A stretch of 64,000 nt of DNA, from positions 24,620,768 to 24,684,767 of the forward strand of contig NC_071355.1 in assembly GCF_943734655.1 (NCBI RefSeq), read 5' to 3'. A program made the position numbers and the translations under genes. Source of the DNA: Sabethes cyaneus. Lineage: Eukaryota; Arthropoda; Insecta; Diptera; Culicidae. Every line of letters starts with the position of its first letter. The first letter of the stretch is position 1. The notes under the pieces are model-generated. The model had not been told where the DNA came from and made no database searches. It worked only from the letters and a program-made list of their open reading frames with translations. Of this stretch, positions 11,410 through 22,979 are shown one piece after another.

Positions 11410-12960
11410 CTTTGCAGTAAGACGTAGTCCTACGACAGTAAAAATCTTACCTTTCGAAATCTATAAAAAAGGATTTCTGTCTGTCTGTCTTTCTGTCTGT
11501 CTGTCCGTATGTTCCTTATAGAATCGAAAACTACTGGACCAATCGGCGTGAAAATTTGCATGTAGAGGTTTTTGGGGCCAGGAAAGGTTTTAGTGATGGT
11601 TAGAGACCCCTCCCCTCACTAAGAGGGGGGGGGGGGGCTCCCATACAAATGAAACACAAATTTCTGCATAACTCGAGAACTAATCAAGCAAATAGAACAA
11701 AATTTGGCATGTGGGTGTTTTCGGTGACAAGAATTTATTCTATGGTAAATTGAGACCCCTTCCCTTTTTATAAGGGAAATTATAACTCCTCTCCCCTTTA
11801 AGAGGGGGGGCTTCCATACAAATTTCCTCATAACTCGAGAACTAATCAAGCATGTGAAGGTTTTTGTTCAATATTAAATAATGTAGGCAGGCCTTCAGTA
11901 GTTAAAGGGTCAAGAACCGAAGCAATTTCTCTTAAAAGTGATAACCTCTCTTGATCGATTAGCAGAAACAGTGATAACGGCGATGAGTGCCGTTGCCTTA
12001 CCTAGTTATCTAAGATCAGCTTGATCAGTTTTAGACAGTTATCTCTCGCACGCCGACCGTGCCACATCAGAACAAAATACAGTCCACTCTATACATATGA
12101 CTATTGTGCTTTGTCATCTATTAAAAGTGCAGTATTCTAATTACTATGTCTTTTCTATGGCGCGTTGCGCCTTTCCGAAAGTAACCCGCGAATTAGCCGA
12201 CAGTGTTCAGTGAAAAGTACAACCAGTTTTCGAGGGCAAGAAAATTTTCTATGGTGAATTAGGACTCTTTCCCACTTTAAGAGGGGGGGCTCCTGTACAA
12301 ATGAAATACAAATTTCCTCATAACTCGAGGACTAATCAAGCAAATGGAACCAAATTTGGCATGCGGAGGTTTTTGGAGGCAAAAATATTTTCTATGGTGA
12401 ATTACCCCTCCGCACATTTAGAAGGGGGTGCTTCTACACAAATGAAGTACCAATTTCCTCATAATTCGCGAACTAATCAAGCAAATGGAACCATATTTGG
12501 CATATGGGTGTTTTTGGAGGCAACCATTTTTTCCATGATGAATTAGGACTTCTTACCATTTTAGGAGGGGGAGCTCCCATACAAACGAAATACAAATTTC
12601 CCTATAACTCTAGAACTAATCAAGCAAATGGAACCAAATTTAGCATGTGGGTGTTTTTGTAGGCAAGAATATTTTCTATGGTGAATTAGGACCCCTCCCC
12701 ACTTTAGAATTGGGGGCTTCTATACAAATGAAAAACAAATTTCCTCATAACTCGAGAACTAAACAAGCAAATGGAACCAAATTTGACATGTAAGTGGTTT
12801 TGGAGGCAAGTTGTTTTCTATGGTGAATTGAGACCCCTCTCCTCTTTAGAAAGCGAGTTATGACCCATCGCCCCTTTAAGAGGGTGGGCTTCCATACAAA
12901 TGAAATGCAAATTTCTTCTTATATCGAGAACTAATCAAGCAAATGGAACTATGACAACCC
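11410..12960 (+). repeat. ~142-bp tandem repeat family with G-runs
   Basis: The block opens with GACGTAGTCCTACG (11420), a CTGT microsatellite (11475-11503), then units carrying a G-run, CTCCCATACAAATGAAA, AACTCGAGAACTAATCAAGC and GGAACCAAATTTGGCATG. The CTCGAG-type motif recurs at about 12320, 12461, 12604, 12747 and 12921 (spacings 141, 143, 143, 174), with earlier units at 11673 and 11832. A unique insert of about 300 bp (11890-12190) separates the two sub-blocks. Reverse-orientation homologue at 645-1107. Confidence 0.9.
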
Positions 12961-15900
12961 TAATTTAGGTCCATTCAAAAATCAGAAATAGGTCCACTCA
13001 AGATCAAAAAAAGGCTTTGGTAATTATACTTTTTTCAAGTACTGATAATGTAGAAAAAAAGGTGGTACTTTCCAACAAATAGTAGCATCACCACATATTA
13101 TTTTTAAATGACGAGTAATTTAAGCAGCAGCGTGAGTGGTGGTTAAAACTCACTAAATAGGTCCACTCAAGATCAATTACCCTAATCTAAGTACAAGCAC
13201 AAGTCAACAATTCAAGCTTTATTGCACTCTTTTTGTGTTATGACCAATGTTAATTACTAGAACACTTATAATTGAAATTACTATTTGGGCAGTTTACTAC
13301 TTTTGTTTTATATATTTTATATTTGTTTTAATATGAACAGAAAAGTTTGTTGGTTTCTTATTCCTGAATATTTCAAGTGTTTGGCATTTTCCAAATATCA
13401 CACTGACTGCAACCTTCAACTTAAACGTTAAAAAGCACGCAATGAATTCCAACGAGATTTATGACCCGCAGTCATGTTTCTCCACTCAGTTTTCCACTAG
13501 AGTGAATAACTACAAAATGGTCAACGGACAATTTTGGCAGCATTTCAACTCACCAAAGTCAACATTGTCCGGCTGCGCTCGAATGGATAGGGTGCTTGGA
13601 CATTTTTTTCCCTCCTTTCGGGCACTCCATTTCATTATCTTCCTGCAAGGCTGCAACGAATTGTTTATCCGGTATTTCTTTTCTTTCGACGTGCCAGCAC
13701 AGCACAGCACACAAAGCCGCCGCTCGACGGGGTCAACGAAAAACTTTATTGCTGACGAAAAGATAAACCTGGCTCTCGGAATGCTCTGCGGATAAGACAT
13801 TCACACTAATACCGCCGCCAAGTTCCTGGTGACGTGCCGGATTTGGCTATCACGACTGCGGTAAATTCCGAAGCCGACGTCCTGGGAAATTGGGATCGCA
13901 GCGCAATCGTCTGCCGACTATGTAGTGGAAGTGACCATGCATGTGATGAAAATCGATGATTTATATCGGATGAATCCGGTTCGCTTCATTTAACTGAGCT
14001 GATGATGTGATGAGCGTGACTGTCGTACCGGGGCGGGGTACGTAACGTACGTGTGCTCCGGTGGGTGAGTACCTTTCGAATGGCACAGAATCGCCGTGGA
14101 TGAGATGATAGTAATCACAAAATGGTGCTCGGCAACTGTAAGTGGATGGGACAGTTTGCCGATGGATGCCATAGCAGCAGCCCGAGCCAATGATGTGGAA
14201 GAGAGGAGGAAAAAAAAGTAATCAATAATATCCATCGGGTAGAATAAGGTTTACACATTCCGACGGAAGCGATACCGGTGCCGGTGTTGGGTTTCATCAA
14301 GGACGACTGTAGAACTCGAATATAGCTGTCGAACAGTCTACTGGACCGCTAGCGTTCCGAAATAGTGAAGGAAAAATCATCCGGAAAGGAAAAAATATTG
14401 TTTTTCTCGGTCTTGCGTTGATGTTGTTCGTTTCAGTTGTATGGTAAATTAAGGTTAAGGTTTCTCTGATAATAAGAAATGCCTCATGAAGGAAACCAGT
14501 CAATCCAAAAGTTACCTACATGGTTTGTGTAACAAAAAAACAAAGCCCTTCTATTGCTTTAACCAACAAAATTGCAGCGATGTTGTTGCTTTGTACAAAA
14601 CCAAATTTTTGTACTCCATTCCAGAAGAAACCCATTCAGAATAACATTCTTTCTGTTTTCGTATTCATTTGTATCTAATACATGTTATATAAATGTTTGC
14701 CAAACATTCCAACTTCATACAAATAGAACACATATGATGATTGATAGAAGATGAACTGCTGCTGGCCATGCTGAGTGAGTGTATTACGTCACTATAATAT
14801 AGCTTGTAACAGATTGATGGTCTGCTACCGAAGAGAACTCCCATTTGAATTTCAAATTTCAGTTGTGTTTGCTCTTTCAAAGGTTGTTTCTATTCAGGTT
14901 TCTACCGTCGTCATCTTGATACTTGATTGATGAACAAACCAAACCATTTGGTCAGATTTGGAGAGGATCAAACTGTGATTTGCATTATCGACATGAAGTG
15001 TAGCACCTTCCTGGGATAAATCCCCTGGTAAGCTCCAGCCGGCATCATCAACCGACAAGTAAACAAGCATCATAAGGCTTTTCAACCAATGGTATCTTAA
15101 TAAATCCCCATGCAGAAACATCCAACCATTAATCGTCTAAGTGTAACTACAAACACTTTCAAGTCGTAATTAAATTAACCCCACCCATAAGAGGTCAGCA
15201 AGCGTGCCAAACCGGGTCGTTATCGCCTCGTTCACGTTCCGAGTGAACCAAATGGGCCAGCAACTCAAAGCCCGTTAACTCATCTATACGATGCGATGAA
15301 GCGATCGCACCATAAAATACCATCCCAGACGGGACGCAATGCATGCCATTCTTGGTCTAATTTCACCTCCTACCTGCTCCCGTTTGTCTTTCTGTCCCAC
15401 CCGCCTATTATGCAGGAAAAGCCGGCCTGCTGCCGACGATGGTGTTGATAAGATGCCCATTAATTCAGCACCACACGTTCACACTTTTGGCAGACCTCAT
15501 TCGGCGGGTGATAGACTACAGCTAGTTTTCCACGTGGACCGCACACCTTCTTATCCTTTGGTGCTCCACCCACCCACGGGAGGAAATAACTCCACAGAGG
15601 CATTTTTCTAGGGCTCTGCCTCACCCGGAATGCTAATGACATCGGCGATGGGCGTCTGAGCAGCCGAACTACGCGACGAGTGCAGTGTCGCGGCGATCCG
15701 GACGAGGGTGAAATTTGCCGAAGCAGTTTAGCCTAACCGTTCAAAATTACCACTTTGCTCAGTTTTCCGCCTCCTCCGAGTCGACGACGTCAACCTGTAT
15801 ATGTAAATAGGAATCGTTGACGACGACGGCCGTCTCGACGATGATGACGATAATGACCGCGCCAGACGACTGATGACAGAGAAGTTTTTTTTCTCAACCT

Positions 15901-16825
15901 CAGCGCTATTCGCTTTCCGCTTTAGGTGCAAATGTTGCGTGGAATGTTGGCCATAAAATGTGGTTTTCGTTATCGCCTCGTGAAATCAGAGTTTTTTAAA
16001 ACCCATTTGACACACCCGGGCTTCGATAAAAGTTTGATAGCTAAAGTTTAGTTTTATTAATGGATGGTCTTGAGATACGCACTAGTAGTACACTCCCTAA
16101 TATAATCGTCATATTCACCAAACTTCTCATCGAAATCTCATTGGAATACGCTTTACTTCCAAGTGTAGAGTATTAAAAGTTTTTTCGGTTCAAACGGAGA
16201 CCGTTAAATTGTATAAAAATGTTACTGGATCTGTTATATCGGTTTTCAACTGCAACAGGTATTTTGAAACTTGGTCATAATAAGCTTTATTTTACTTGTC
16301 AGAGCCTCATGCACACAAACGAAATTGCTAAGTGTGAGATATTCATGGCAGAACGTCAAGGAGATGTCGCTGTTTACAATGGGGAGATTGATGGTTTAGC
16401 CATCTAGCCGAGTCTGCCTGTTGAGGACCTGTTATTATATGGCGTTGACCGTTTGAAAGATGTCATTGTTCGTACGATAAAACTTTTCTGTTAAAAGCAA
16501 TGGTATTCAGTGCCTTTAAATGCGGTTTTATTAATAAAAATCATATCTTACCTATTTGCTGACTGAAAGACCTTTCGTTTGATTCTTAAATCATTGAAAT
16601 CAGTTTGTCGGTTCCCGAGAAAATCGTATCACCTAATTTTCACATTACTTGCTAATAACGTTGAAACGGAAAGTCGAAGCCGCTAAATAATTGAATATTG
16701 ATGAGTATTTATTTATTTATTAACTTTTTTACTGAGGCTTTCAACCAGTTGTTGGTTCGCCCTATACTATAATGAGTACTCAAATGATCAATTCGAAACC
16801 TCTGTTCATCATCATCAGCAGAATA
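12961..16825. other. Unique sequence, no gene identified
   Basis: Apart from a 22-bp direct repeat (12986-13007 and 13155-13176), nothing repetitive is seen. 13440-15960 is GC-richer with overlapping short frames on both strands and no recognisable protein. 16050-16700 is AT-rich. It may be intronic or regulatory DNA. Confidence 0.45.
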
Positions 16826-16829
16826 GAAC

Positions 16830-19560
16830 AGAGGTGGCTCGAGCTGTTTCAGGCAGTTGTCATTCTACTTGATCTTGGGCCATTCGTCGCCAATATCTGA
16901 GTCGTCTCAGAAGTCGCAAATCACTTTCGACCTGTTCGAGCCACCTGGCACACCCCACTGCTCCCAGTGCCGGTAGGGTTGTTGAAGAGAACTGTTTTCA
17001 CACACACAATTTCATCCTTATGACATGTTCGGCGTACCGTAGCCTACCGACTTTCGTCAGATATACGATGGGAATCTCTTCAAGCTCGTGATTCACACGC
17101 CTCCGCCACTCTCCGCTTTCAATTTGTGCTCCGCCAAATATCGTCCGCAGCGCCTTCCCCACGAACACGGCAAGGGCGCATATGTCCTCCGTGAGCAGAG
17201 TCATATCTGTCAGTTTTGCACATCTTCAGCCACGTACGGCGGCGTATGCTTCTTGATTGTAGCATTTTTCGAAGGGCAAATTAGGCCTGAGTTGTTGTCC
17301 GCGGTCACCACCGATCCCAAATATATTTGGGAATTCATCTACCACTTCTTGTTCGTCGCTATCAATGCTTACTGTCCATGGGAGGCGCGTGTTGTTTCCT
17401 TTGAGCCTCTTCTTTTCATGTATTTGGTCTTCGACGCATTCATTTTTAGCCCAATTCTCCTAGACTTCGCTTTAAATCTGGTGTAGATTGCCTCTACCAT
17501 TGCAAAACTGCTGGCAATGATATCAAAGTCAATTCCGAACCCTAAGATTTAGCTACCCTTCTGGTTGAAAACCGTGCTTCTCATTTCGATGCCCGCTCGT
17601 CGGATCACTCCCTCAAGAGCGACGTTGATGAGCATGCAGGATAAGCCGTCACCTTGTCTCCACTCTCGCGGCGTCACAAAGGGATTTGAGAGTGTCCTCG
17701 AGATGGACCCAAAACACATAACTCGATCTGATGTAGCTCTGGTCAGTCACGTCAGTTTTATCTGGAAAACCGTGTACGTGCATTATCTATGGTCTCGATC
17801 GACTGTATCGTATGCTGCTTTGAAGTCAACAAAGATGTAATGCGTGGACACACCTAACATTTCTGCAAGATCTGTCGGATGGTGAAAATTCGGTTCGCAG
17901 TGGCGCGAACCCCCATGAAGCCCGCCTGATAATTTTCCGGTTGCTCCTCCTCATCCTTCCAAATCTTGGAACTAATTCAGTGTACAGCTGTTGCCACCGG
18001 TTCTCAGCCATGTTTGCCAGTAGGCGGTCCTTACCAACGGCTTTGTTGGTCTTCAGCAACATGAATTCTCCTTCAACGTCTTGGAGATCAGGTGCTTAGA
18101 CATTACTACTTTCCATGGGCACTCCTAGGTTAACTTCCGTTCCGTCTCTTTCTACAACTTCTACATTGAGGCGTTTGTCGAAGAACTGCTTCCACCTGTC
18201 GATCACCTCGCATTCGTTTGCGATTATTTTCCAACACTCGGCAGGTTTCGGTGGGTAGCCCTTACGAGTTTGATTCACCATCTCGTAAAACTTGCACGTA
18301 TCATTAGCTCGGAATAGTTGTTCTAATTCTTCATGAGCCCTGTCTTACTTTTGGTGCATTTTTCTTCTCAAGAACGCGGTCAAGTGGTTTCTTGTGCGTC
18401 GGTATTAGTTCTCATTCTCATTCCCAATCATTTTGTATACTCCGGAGCATTTTACCTAGTTCTCCGGTGACCGAGCGTATTCTGCCCCAACTCCGTCTTC
18501 GAGGTTTGAAGCACCTCGAAAGAAGGCAGTGCCTCATCCAATAGTTGCGCGCAGTTCTCGGCAGATTGCGGGTTATCTAGCTACTTGATGTTCAACCAAG
18601 GAGGACAGTTTTGACATGTCTGGTATACGATTTACAGTTATGAGCGCACATATACTGCAACTAGGTGCTGGTCAGAGTTAATATCCGCGCCCCGTAGGGA
18701 ACCCCGTATGTTCGTGATGTTAGTGAAGAAACGGCCTTCTACAAGAACGTGGTCAATCTGGTTCATTGTATGTTGATCAGGTGATCTCCAAGTGGTTTTG
18801 TGGATATCTATGCGTGGGAAATAGGTGCTTCGGATTACCAGGCCTCGGGAAACTGCGAAGTTTATACATCGTTGGCCGTTATCTTTCGTGTCGGTGTGCA
18901 GGTTATGGGAGATGGGACCCGAACAACGGTATATACATCTATACATACATCTATACATGAACTTGATGTCTAGCGGCGTGCAGCTGTTGTATGTTGTCTT
19001 CAGGCTCACGTAGAATGCTTCCTTCGCGCGGGCAATGAACGTTGATGATACTGTAATTGAAGAAATAGCTCTTTTTTCCTGAATAGATCAATCTAATCTA
19101 TCACGCGATCATGCATTCTGCCCAGCACTGCAAAGCCCGTTCCCAGTTCCTTATTAGTGACACCGCTATAGTAAAATTGAGCCTTTCCGCCGCGGATCTT
19201 CCAAAACTTCTCTATTTGCAACAGCTCTCCTGCAGAGTTACGATGACGAGTTTACAGGGTTCAAGTTGTTCTAGTAGCTTTCGGTTGCCACATGCAAAAT
19301 TTAGCGATCTGCAGTTCCAAGTACTGAGTATCCATTCGTTCTCCTTGTTTCGTCGTATAGGTCGATGTCGAATATTCCGATCCGTATTAGCTTGAATGTT
19401 TGAGTAAGGTGGGTTTGGGTAGATTGCCCAAACTAGGGCTACGCTACCGACTCTCGTGCTTGGACTGCCATCTAATAGTGTCAAGACAATATTGTGCTTC
19501 CTTTCCTGTCGGTATACGACCTTAGTTTCACCGCGGTGGGTTACCCGATCTCCGCTAAGG
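16830..19560 (-). pseudogene. Nearly full-length, inactivated non-LTR retrotransposon (endonuclease + reverse transcriptase)
   Basis: Read on the minus strand, blocks appear in LINE order. An N-terminal AP-endonuclease block has STWNCRSLNFACGNRKLLEQ and ends LQE (~19365-19230). A C-terminal endonuclease block has NFAVSRGLVIRSTYFPR, DIHKTTWRSPDQ and IDHVLVEGRFF (~18900-18700) and ends SDQHLV, where the family has the catalytic SDH. A linker contains ECEVIDRWKQFFDKRLN (~18200). The RT start has LLKTNKAVGKD (~18060), followed by GFMGVRATANRIF-type sequence (~17920). The C-terminal landmarks ALRTIFGGAQ, EWRRRVNHELEEI and VGRLRYAEHV lie at ~17160-17010. Stops and frameshifts occur throughout, so it is dead. 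The same family left fragments at 10.7, 30.3, 31, 37, 37.6 and 39.3 kb. Confidence 0.85.
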
Positions 19561-19666
19561 TTGCTCGTATTCCAGTTGGTACCACGAAGAGGTAGGGATA
19601 CGAGTTGTTGGATTAGAGGTTGAGGACCACTATGGTCTGTATTCGCATTACAGTATGGTTCCGATT

Positions 19667-19724
19667 ATATGAGCCCCCGATTATATCTACTCCCGATTAT
19701 ATCAGCTTTTTTTCGATTATATCA
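19667..19724. repeat. Short tandem CCGATTATAT repeat
   Basis: CGATTATAT occurs four times at roughly 17-18-bp spacing, separated by variable C- and T-rich spacers. It sits just beyond the 5' end of the minus-strand LINE. Confidence 0.8.
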
Positions 19725-19846
19725 ACCCCGAAAATAATTTTTTTGTTTGGCCCTTTAAAGTTATTTAATAATTCTTTTGAGGTCATATGAACAGCCAAAT
19801 GAGTGTTTCAAGCGTTTTAACCCTTTCTGGACCAGGCTAAACAGTG

Positions 19847-21168
19847 CACAGTGGGAATTTTTTCGAAAAAAGTCCTTTATTTCTCTATATCATAACGCCG
19901 CTGGGCTAGAATCAATCTTTTCATGCCAAAAGAAAGAAATTTTTAATAAGGTTTCCAATGGTGTGAGCAGTTTTTGCCAAAAGAAGAGCATTTTACCCTA
20001 CTTTTGCCGACATAGACAGATTTAAAAGTCGATATCTCCGGATTCCACTGACTTAAAATTAATCTTTTCTCGCCATAATTAAACTTTTATTAAGCAGATT
20101 AAGAAATCCGTTGACATGGCATTTGTTTAGGAAACATGGTTGGTTCTTGTTGTTTTGGTCAAATAAACGGCATTTACCCTAGTTTTGTCAATAATTATGT
20201 ATAAAAGTGAATATCTCTGGATTCCGATGGGATAAATTAAATATTTGTTCACCAAAAGTAACCTATCTTTATATACTTTCAAACAGTTTGGTGTTTGTTC
20301 ACAGCACCCGTTTTTTTCTTGCAGTTTTGGGCAAATAAAGATCATGCTACCTTAAATTGGCAACGTGAGCTGAGAAAATTAAGGAAAAATGACTAATTTT
20401 GCCACGATCAAATACCCTACGATCGGAATCTAAATAAAGTTAGCTTTCTTGTGGCGAAAAAAGAACGGCTTTATCCCAGCGGGCTCCAGAGTTATTAAGC
20501 AATATATCTCTGTACTCGTAAAAAGTAGGGTAAAATACTCTTCTTTTGGTAAAAACTGCTGGAAATAAATGCGTGGCGCAAACAAACATCACATCATTGG
20601 AATCCCCATAGTAATAGCTTTCTTTTGATATCAAAATATTGATCCTACCTCAGCGGCATTTTGAGTTTTTTTTTTGTATGGGCTTGTCACTTTGACCACA
20701 ACATTATTGATCTATTGTAATGTTGCCCGGGTGTATGCTGTATTCTGCACTGCATTTCTGTTATTGAGTAAACGATAAGCTTATATTTTTTTATGCGTGC
20801 TTATGTGTTGAGGGTTTTACCCATGCTTCGATGCATGTCCTACTATACCAAACCTGTTTCGCCTCGTTATAGTTAGCACTGGTGAGTCCTCCTGAAGTTC
20901 AAAACCATTACCTCATTAGGTGCTCATACCAGTATACTAACCATAAGAAGCGTCTTCGGGATAATGTAGAACTCAGCATGAAGGAAGGGTGATGAGGGGC
21001 CAGAGAATAAACCCATGCTAAAGTCACTTTGACATCGAATGGCCTGATTCTACTAAGATTCGAACCCACGACCATTCGCTTGTTAAATCAGACTTGGTAA
21101 CCTTGCGGCTACAGAGCATTTTGAGATATTGAGATAAAGGACATTTTTGCAAAACAATCCCCACTGTG
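19847..21168. mobile_element. Transib-like non-autonomous element A, nested SINE inside
   Basis: The left end is CACAGTGGGAATTTTTTCG (19847) and the right end, read inward on the minus strand, is CACAGTGGGGATTGTTTTGC (from 21168). Both are followed by related sequence reaching GTCCTTTAT, so the element has long inverted repeats. The flanking 5 bp CAGTG (19842-19846 and 21169-21173) are a target duplication. Transib transposons have CACWATGG-like termini and 5-bp duplications; that assignment is inference. The arms hold sub-repeats of about 160-190 bp (GATATCTCYGGATTCC at ~20030 and ~20210), with an inverted relative at ~20440-20660. The right arm is interrupted by the SINE at 20666-21115. No transposase is present. 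Confidence 0.75.
20666..21115 (-). mobile_element. Full-length tRNA-derived SINE with 10-bp target duplication
   Basis: On the minus strand the element starts TCTGTAGCCGCAAGGTTACC (21115 inward), an A-box-like region. A B box GTGGGTTCGAATC follows at ~21070-21055, and the element ends in a run of ten A (seen as T at 20666-20675). The flanks are perfect 10-bp repeats GCATTTTGAG (20656-20665 and 21116-21125). Head, body, tail and target duplication all agree with target-primed retroposition by a partner LINE. It landed in the right arm of Transib-like element A and is therefore younger. Confidence 0.88.
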
Positions 21169-21173
21169 CAGTG

Positions 21174-21772
21174 GTTCAAACTACGAAATACGTGATTGCG
21201 TGAGATTACGCCGAAACGCGTGGTTTTTCAGGTATGGTGCCTTTGGCAATATTTCTTGATATAATAAAACCCTTCATTTTACAGAAACCACTATGTGATT
21301 AATCCCCTTAAATTTGAAATACGAAATTTATTTTCTCACATATTCAAGATACAGGTTTGATAAATGTCAATACAAACAACTTTGTCAAATACATCATAGC
21401 TGTATCTCTTCATATAAATTAGCTATGAAGCGTTATTTGTGGATTAACAGTTAAAAACAGTTTTTTGGCCACTAACTTATTCTGGTCCATTTTTACGTGT
21501 CCATAGTGTTCAAGAAAGTTATTTGTCTTACTAAATCCACATTTTTGTAGAACATTATTGTACGTTATTTTCTAAACTTTCCGAGATATTGAGTTTTTTC
21601 GGTGATAAAAATAATACTTCTTAGAGTTCAAAAGTTTCCCAAGGTGGTAATTGGTGGCAGATCAAACAGCTCACACATAAAAGTACTACAAAAAACCTGT
21701 AAAAGCAACTATCAGTTGTCAGTATCTGATTGTATCCTCAAAAGTTACAGTTATTTTAAAAAGTGCTTTTTA
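21174..21772. other. Unique AT-rich sequence
   Basis: No gene or clear repeat seen. Confidence 0.5.
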
Positions 21773-22065
21773 AGGCCATTGCAAATCATTTTAAAAGTTT
21801 TTGTCACCCCCCCTCTTGGAAATTGGGTTGAAAAATCGGGGGAGCAAAAAATAATTTGTAGGATGAGTTAAATTTTTGTTTAAAAATCAATTGTCTGTGG
21901 GCTGTACAGCCTGAAAAACTTGAAAAATGGGTGTACGAGTTGAGTTAACGCTTCTAGCGTGAAATAGAAATGGAAATTCAAACAGCGGAATTTCCGAAAA
22001 TCGGCCAAAAAAAAATTTCTTTCGTTTTTGTCTATTTTTCGAAGATTTTTGCATGGCAATTAACA
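21773..22065. mobile_element. Partial copy 2 of the 389-bp MITE-like element
   Basis: It starts AGGCCATTGCAAATCATTTT and follows copy 1 (5863) through ATAATTTGTAGGAT, CAATTGTCTGTGGGCT, AACGCTTCTAGC and GGAATTTCCGAAAATCG. Homology fades at about 22060, after which a different sequence with a hammerhead-like motif follows. The right inverted end of copy 1 is missing. Confidence 0.8.
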
Positions 22066-22096
22066 ACTTATTCGAACTCTTCGAAGTTCGAAAACA

Positions 22097-22141
22097 GACA
22101 CTGAGGAAGCCTGCAAGTCGTAGGCGAAATACGTATCTGTC
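22097..22141 (+). ncRNA. Hammerhead-ribozyme-like motif 1
   Basis: Stem I GACA/TGTC (22097-22100 with 22138-22141) encloses the core CTGAGGA (22101-22107), one extra A, stem II GCCT/AGGC (22109-22112 with 22122-22125), GAAA (22126-22129) and a palindromic stem III ATAC/GTAT (22129-22136). C22137 sits at the expected cleavage position. CUGANGA...GAAA is the conserved hammerhead core. The extra nucleotide after position 9 departs from the canonical fold, so activity is unproven. Minimal palindromic stem III, needing dimer formation, is known for retroelement hammerheads including Penelope-like ones. It lies 56 bp left of the gap. Confidence 0.55.
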
Positions 22142-22196
22142 GTGAATAAAATACACAAAAAAAAACAAAGTGAATTTTTTAATCGAGCAAAAAAAA

Positions 22197-22696
22197 NNNN
22201 NNNNNNNNNNNNNNNNNNNNNNNNNNNNNNNNNNNNNNNNNNNNNNNNNNNNNNNNNNNNNNNNNNNNNNNNNNNNNNNNNNNNNNNNNNNNNNNNNNNN
22301 NNNNNNNNNNNNNNNNNNNNNNNNNNNNNNNNNNNNNNNNNNNNNNNNNNNNNNNNNNNNNNNNNNNNNNNNNNNNNNNNNNNNNNNNNNNNNNNNNNNN
22401 NNNNNNNNNNNNNNNNNNNNNNNNNNNNNNNNNNNNNNNNNNNNNNNNNNNNNNNNNNNNNNNNNNNNNNNNNNNNNNNNNNNNNNNNNNNNNNNNNNNN
22501 NNNNNNNNNNNNNNNNNNNNNNNNNNNNNNNNNNNNNNNNNNNNNNNNNNNNNNNNNNNNNNNNNNNNNNNNNNNNNNNNNNNNNNNNNNNNNNNNNNNN
22601 NNNNNNNNNNNNNNNNNNNNNNNNNNNNNNNNNNNNNNNNNNNNNNNNNNNNNNNNNNNNNNNNNNNNNNNNNNNNNNNNNNNNNNNNNNNNNNNN
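22197..22696. other. Assembly gap, exactly 500 N
   Basis: The round length suggests a placeholder rather than a measured gap. The left edge is poly(A) and the right edge is a tandem CATTTGCCTTG duplication, both assembly-hostile. Open frames reported across the N run are meaningless. Confidence 0.99.
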
Positions 22697-22822
22697 CATT
22701 TGCCTTGCATTTGCCTTGCGTAAAGGATTTGCAGAAAATGCGACACAGTGGCATAGCTAATTCTGATGCGTAGCGGCAAACAATAGCAGCAGTTGTTGGA
22801 TTAGAGGTTAAGGACCACTATG

Positions 22823-22930
22823 CCCAAGCAGCAATGTAAGTTTTATTGTACTCTTATGGCGGTCTTCATGACTAATTTTGGTGGTAAAAGCCATCATAAG
22901 AGTGTAATAAAACCCAAAATGTTATTTGGG
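22823..22930. mobile_element. 108-bp palindromic MITE with paralogous empty site
   Basis: The left ~40 bp (CCCAAGCAGCAATGTAAG...) and the reverse complement of the right ~40 bp (CCCAAATAACATTTTGGG...) both lead into TTTTATT-ACTCTTATG-type sequence, forming a near-complete hairpin. The surrounding sequence GTTGGATTAGAGGTTRAGGA...GTCTGTATTCGCATTA occurs uninterrupted at 19603-19650, giving an empty site. Comparison shows a 2-bp TG duplication (22821-22822 and 22931-22932). Confidence 0.82.
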
Positions 22931-22979
22931 TGGTCTGTATTCGCATTATATAGTCATTTACCAAAACAAGCTAAACCTT

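Noticed and set aside
11640..12960. CRISPR-like array from ~142-bp periodicity
   Set aside because: Whole units are homologous; there are no unique spacers and the family is dispersed elsewhere in the window.
21055..21115. tRNA gene on the minus strand
   Set aside because: The tRNA-like head belongs to a SINE delimited by a 10-bp target duplication and a poly(A) tail.
21887..22779. Frames of 190-270 codons across the N run
   Set aside because: They run through 500 undefined bases and carry no usable information.
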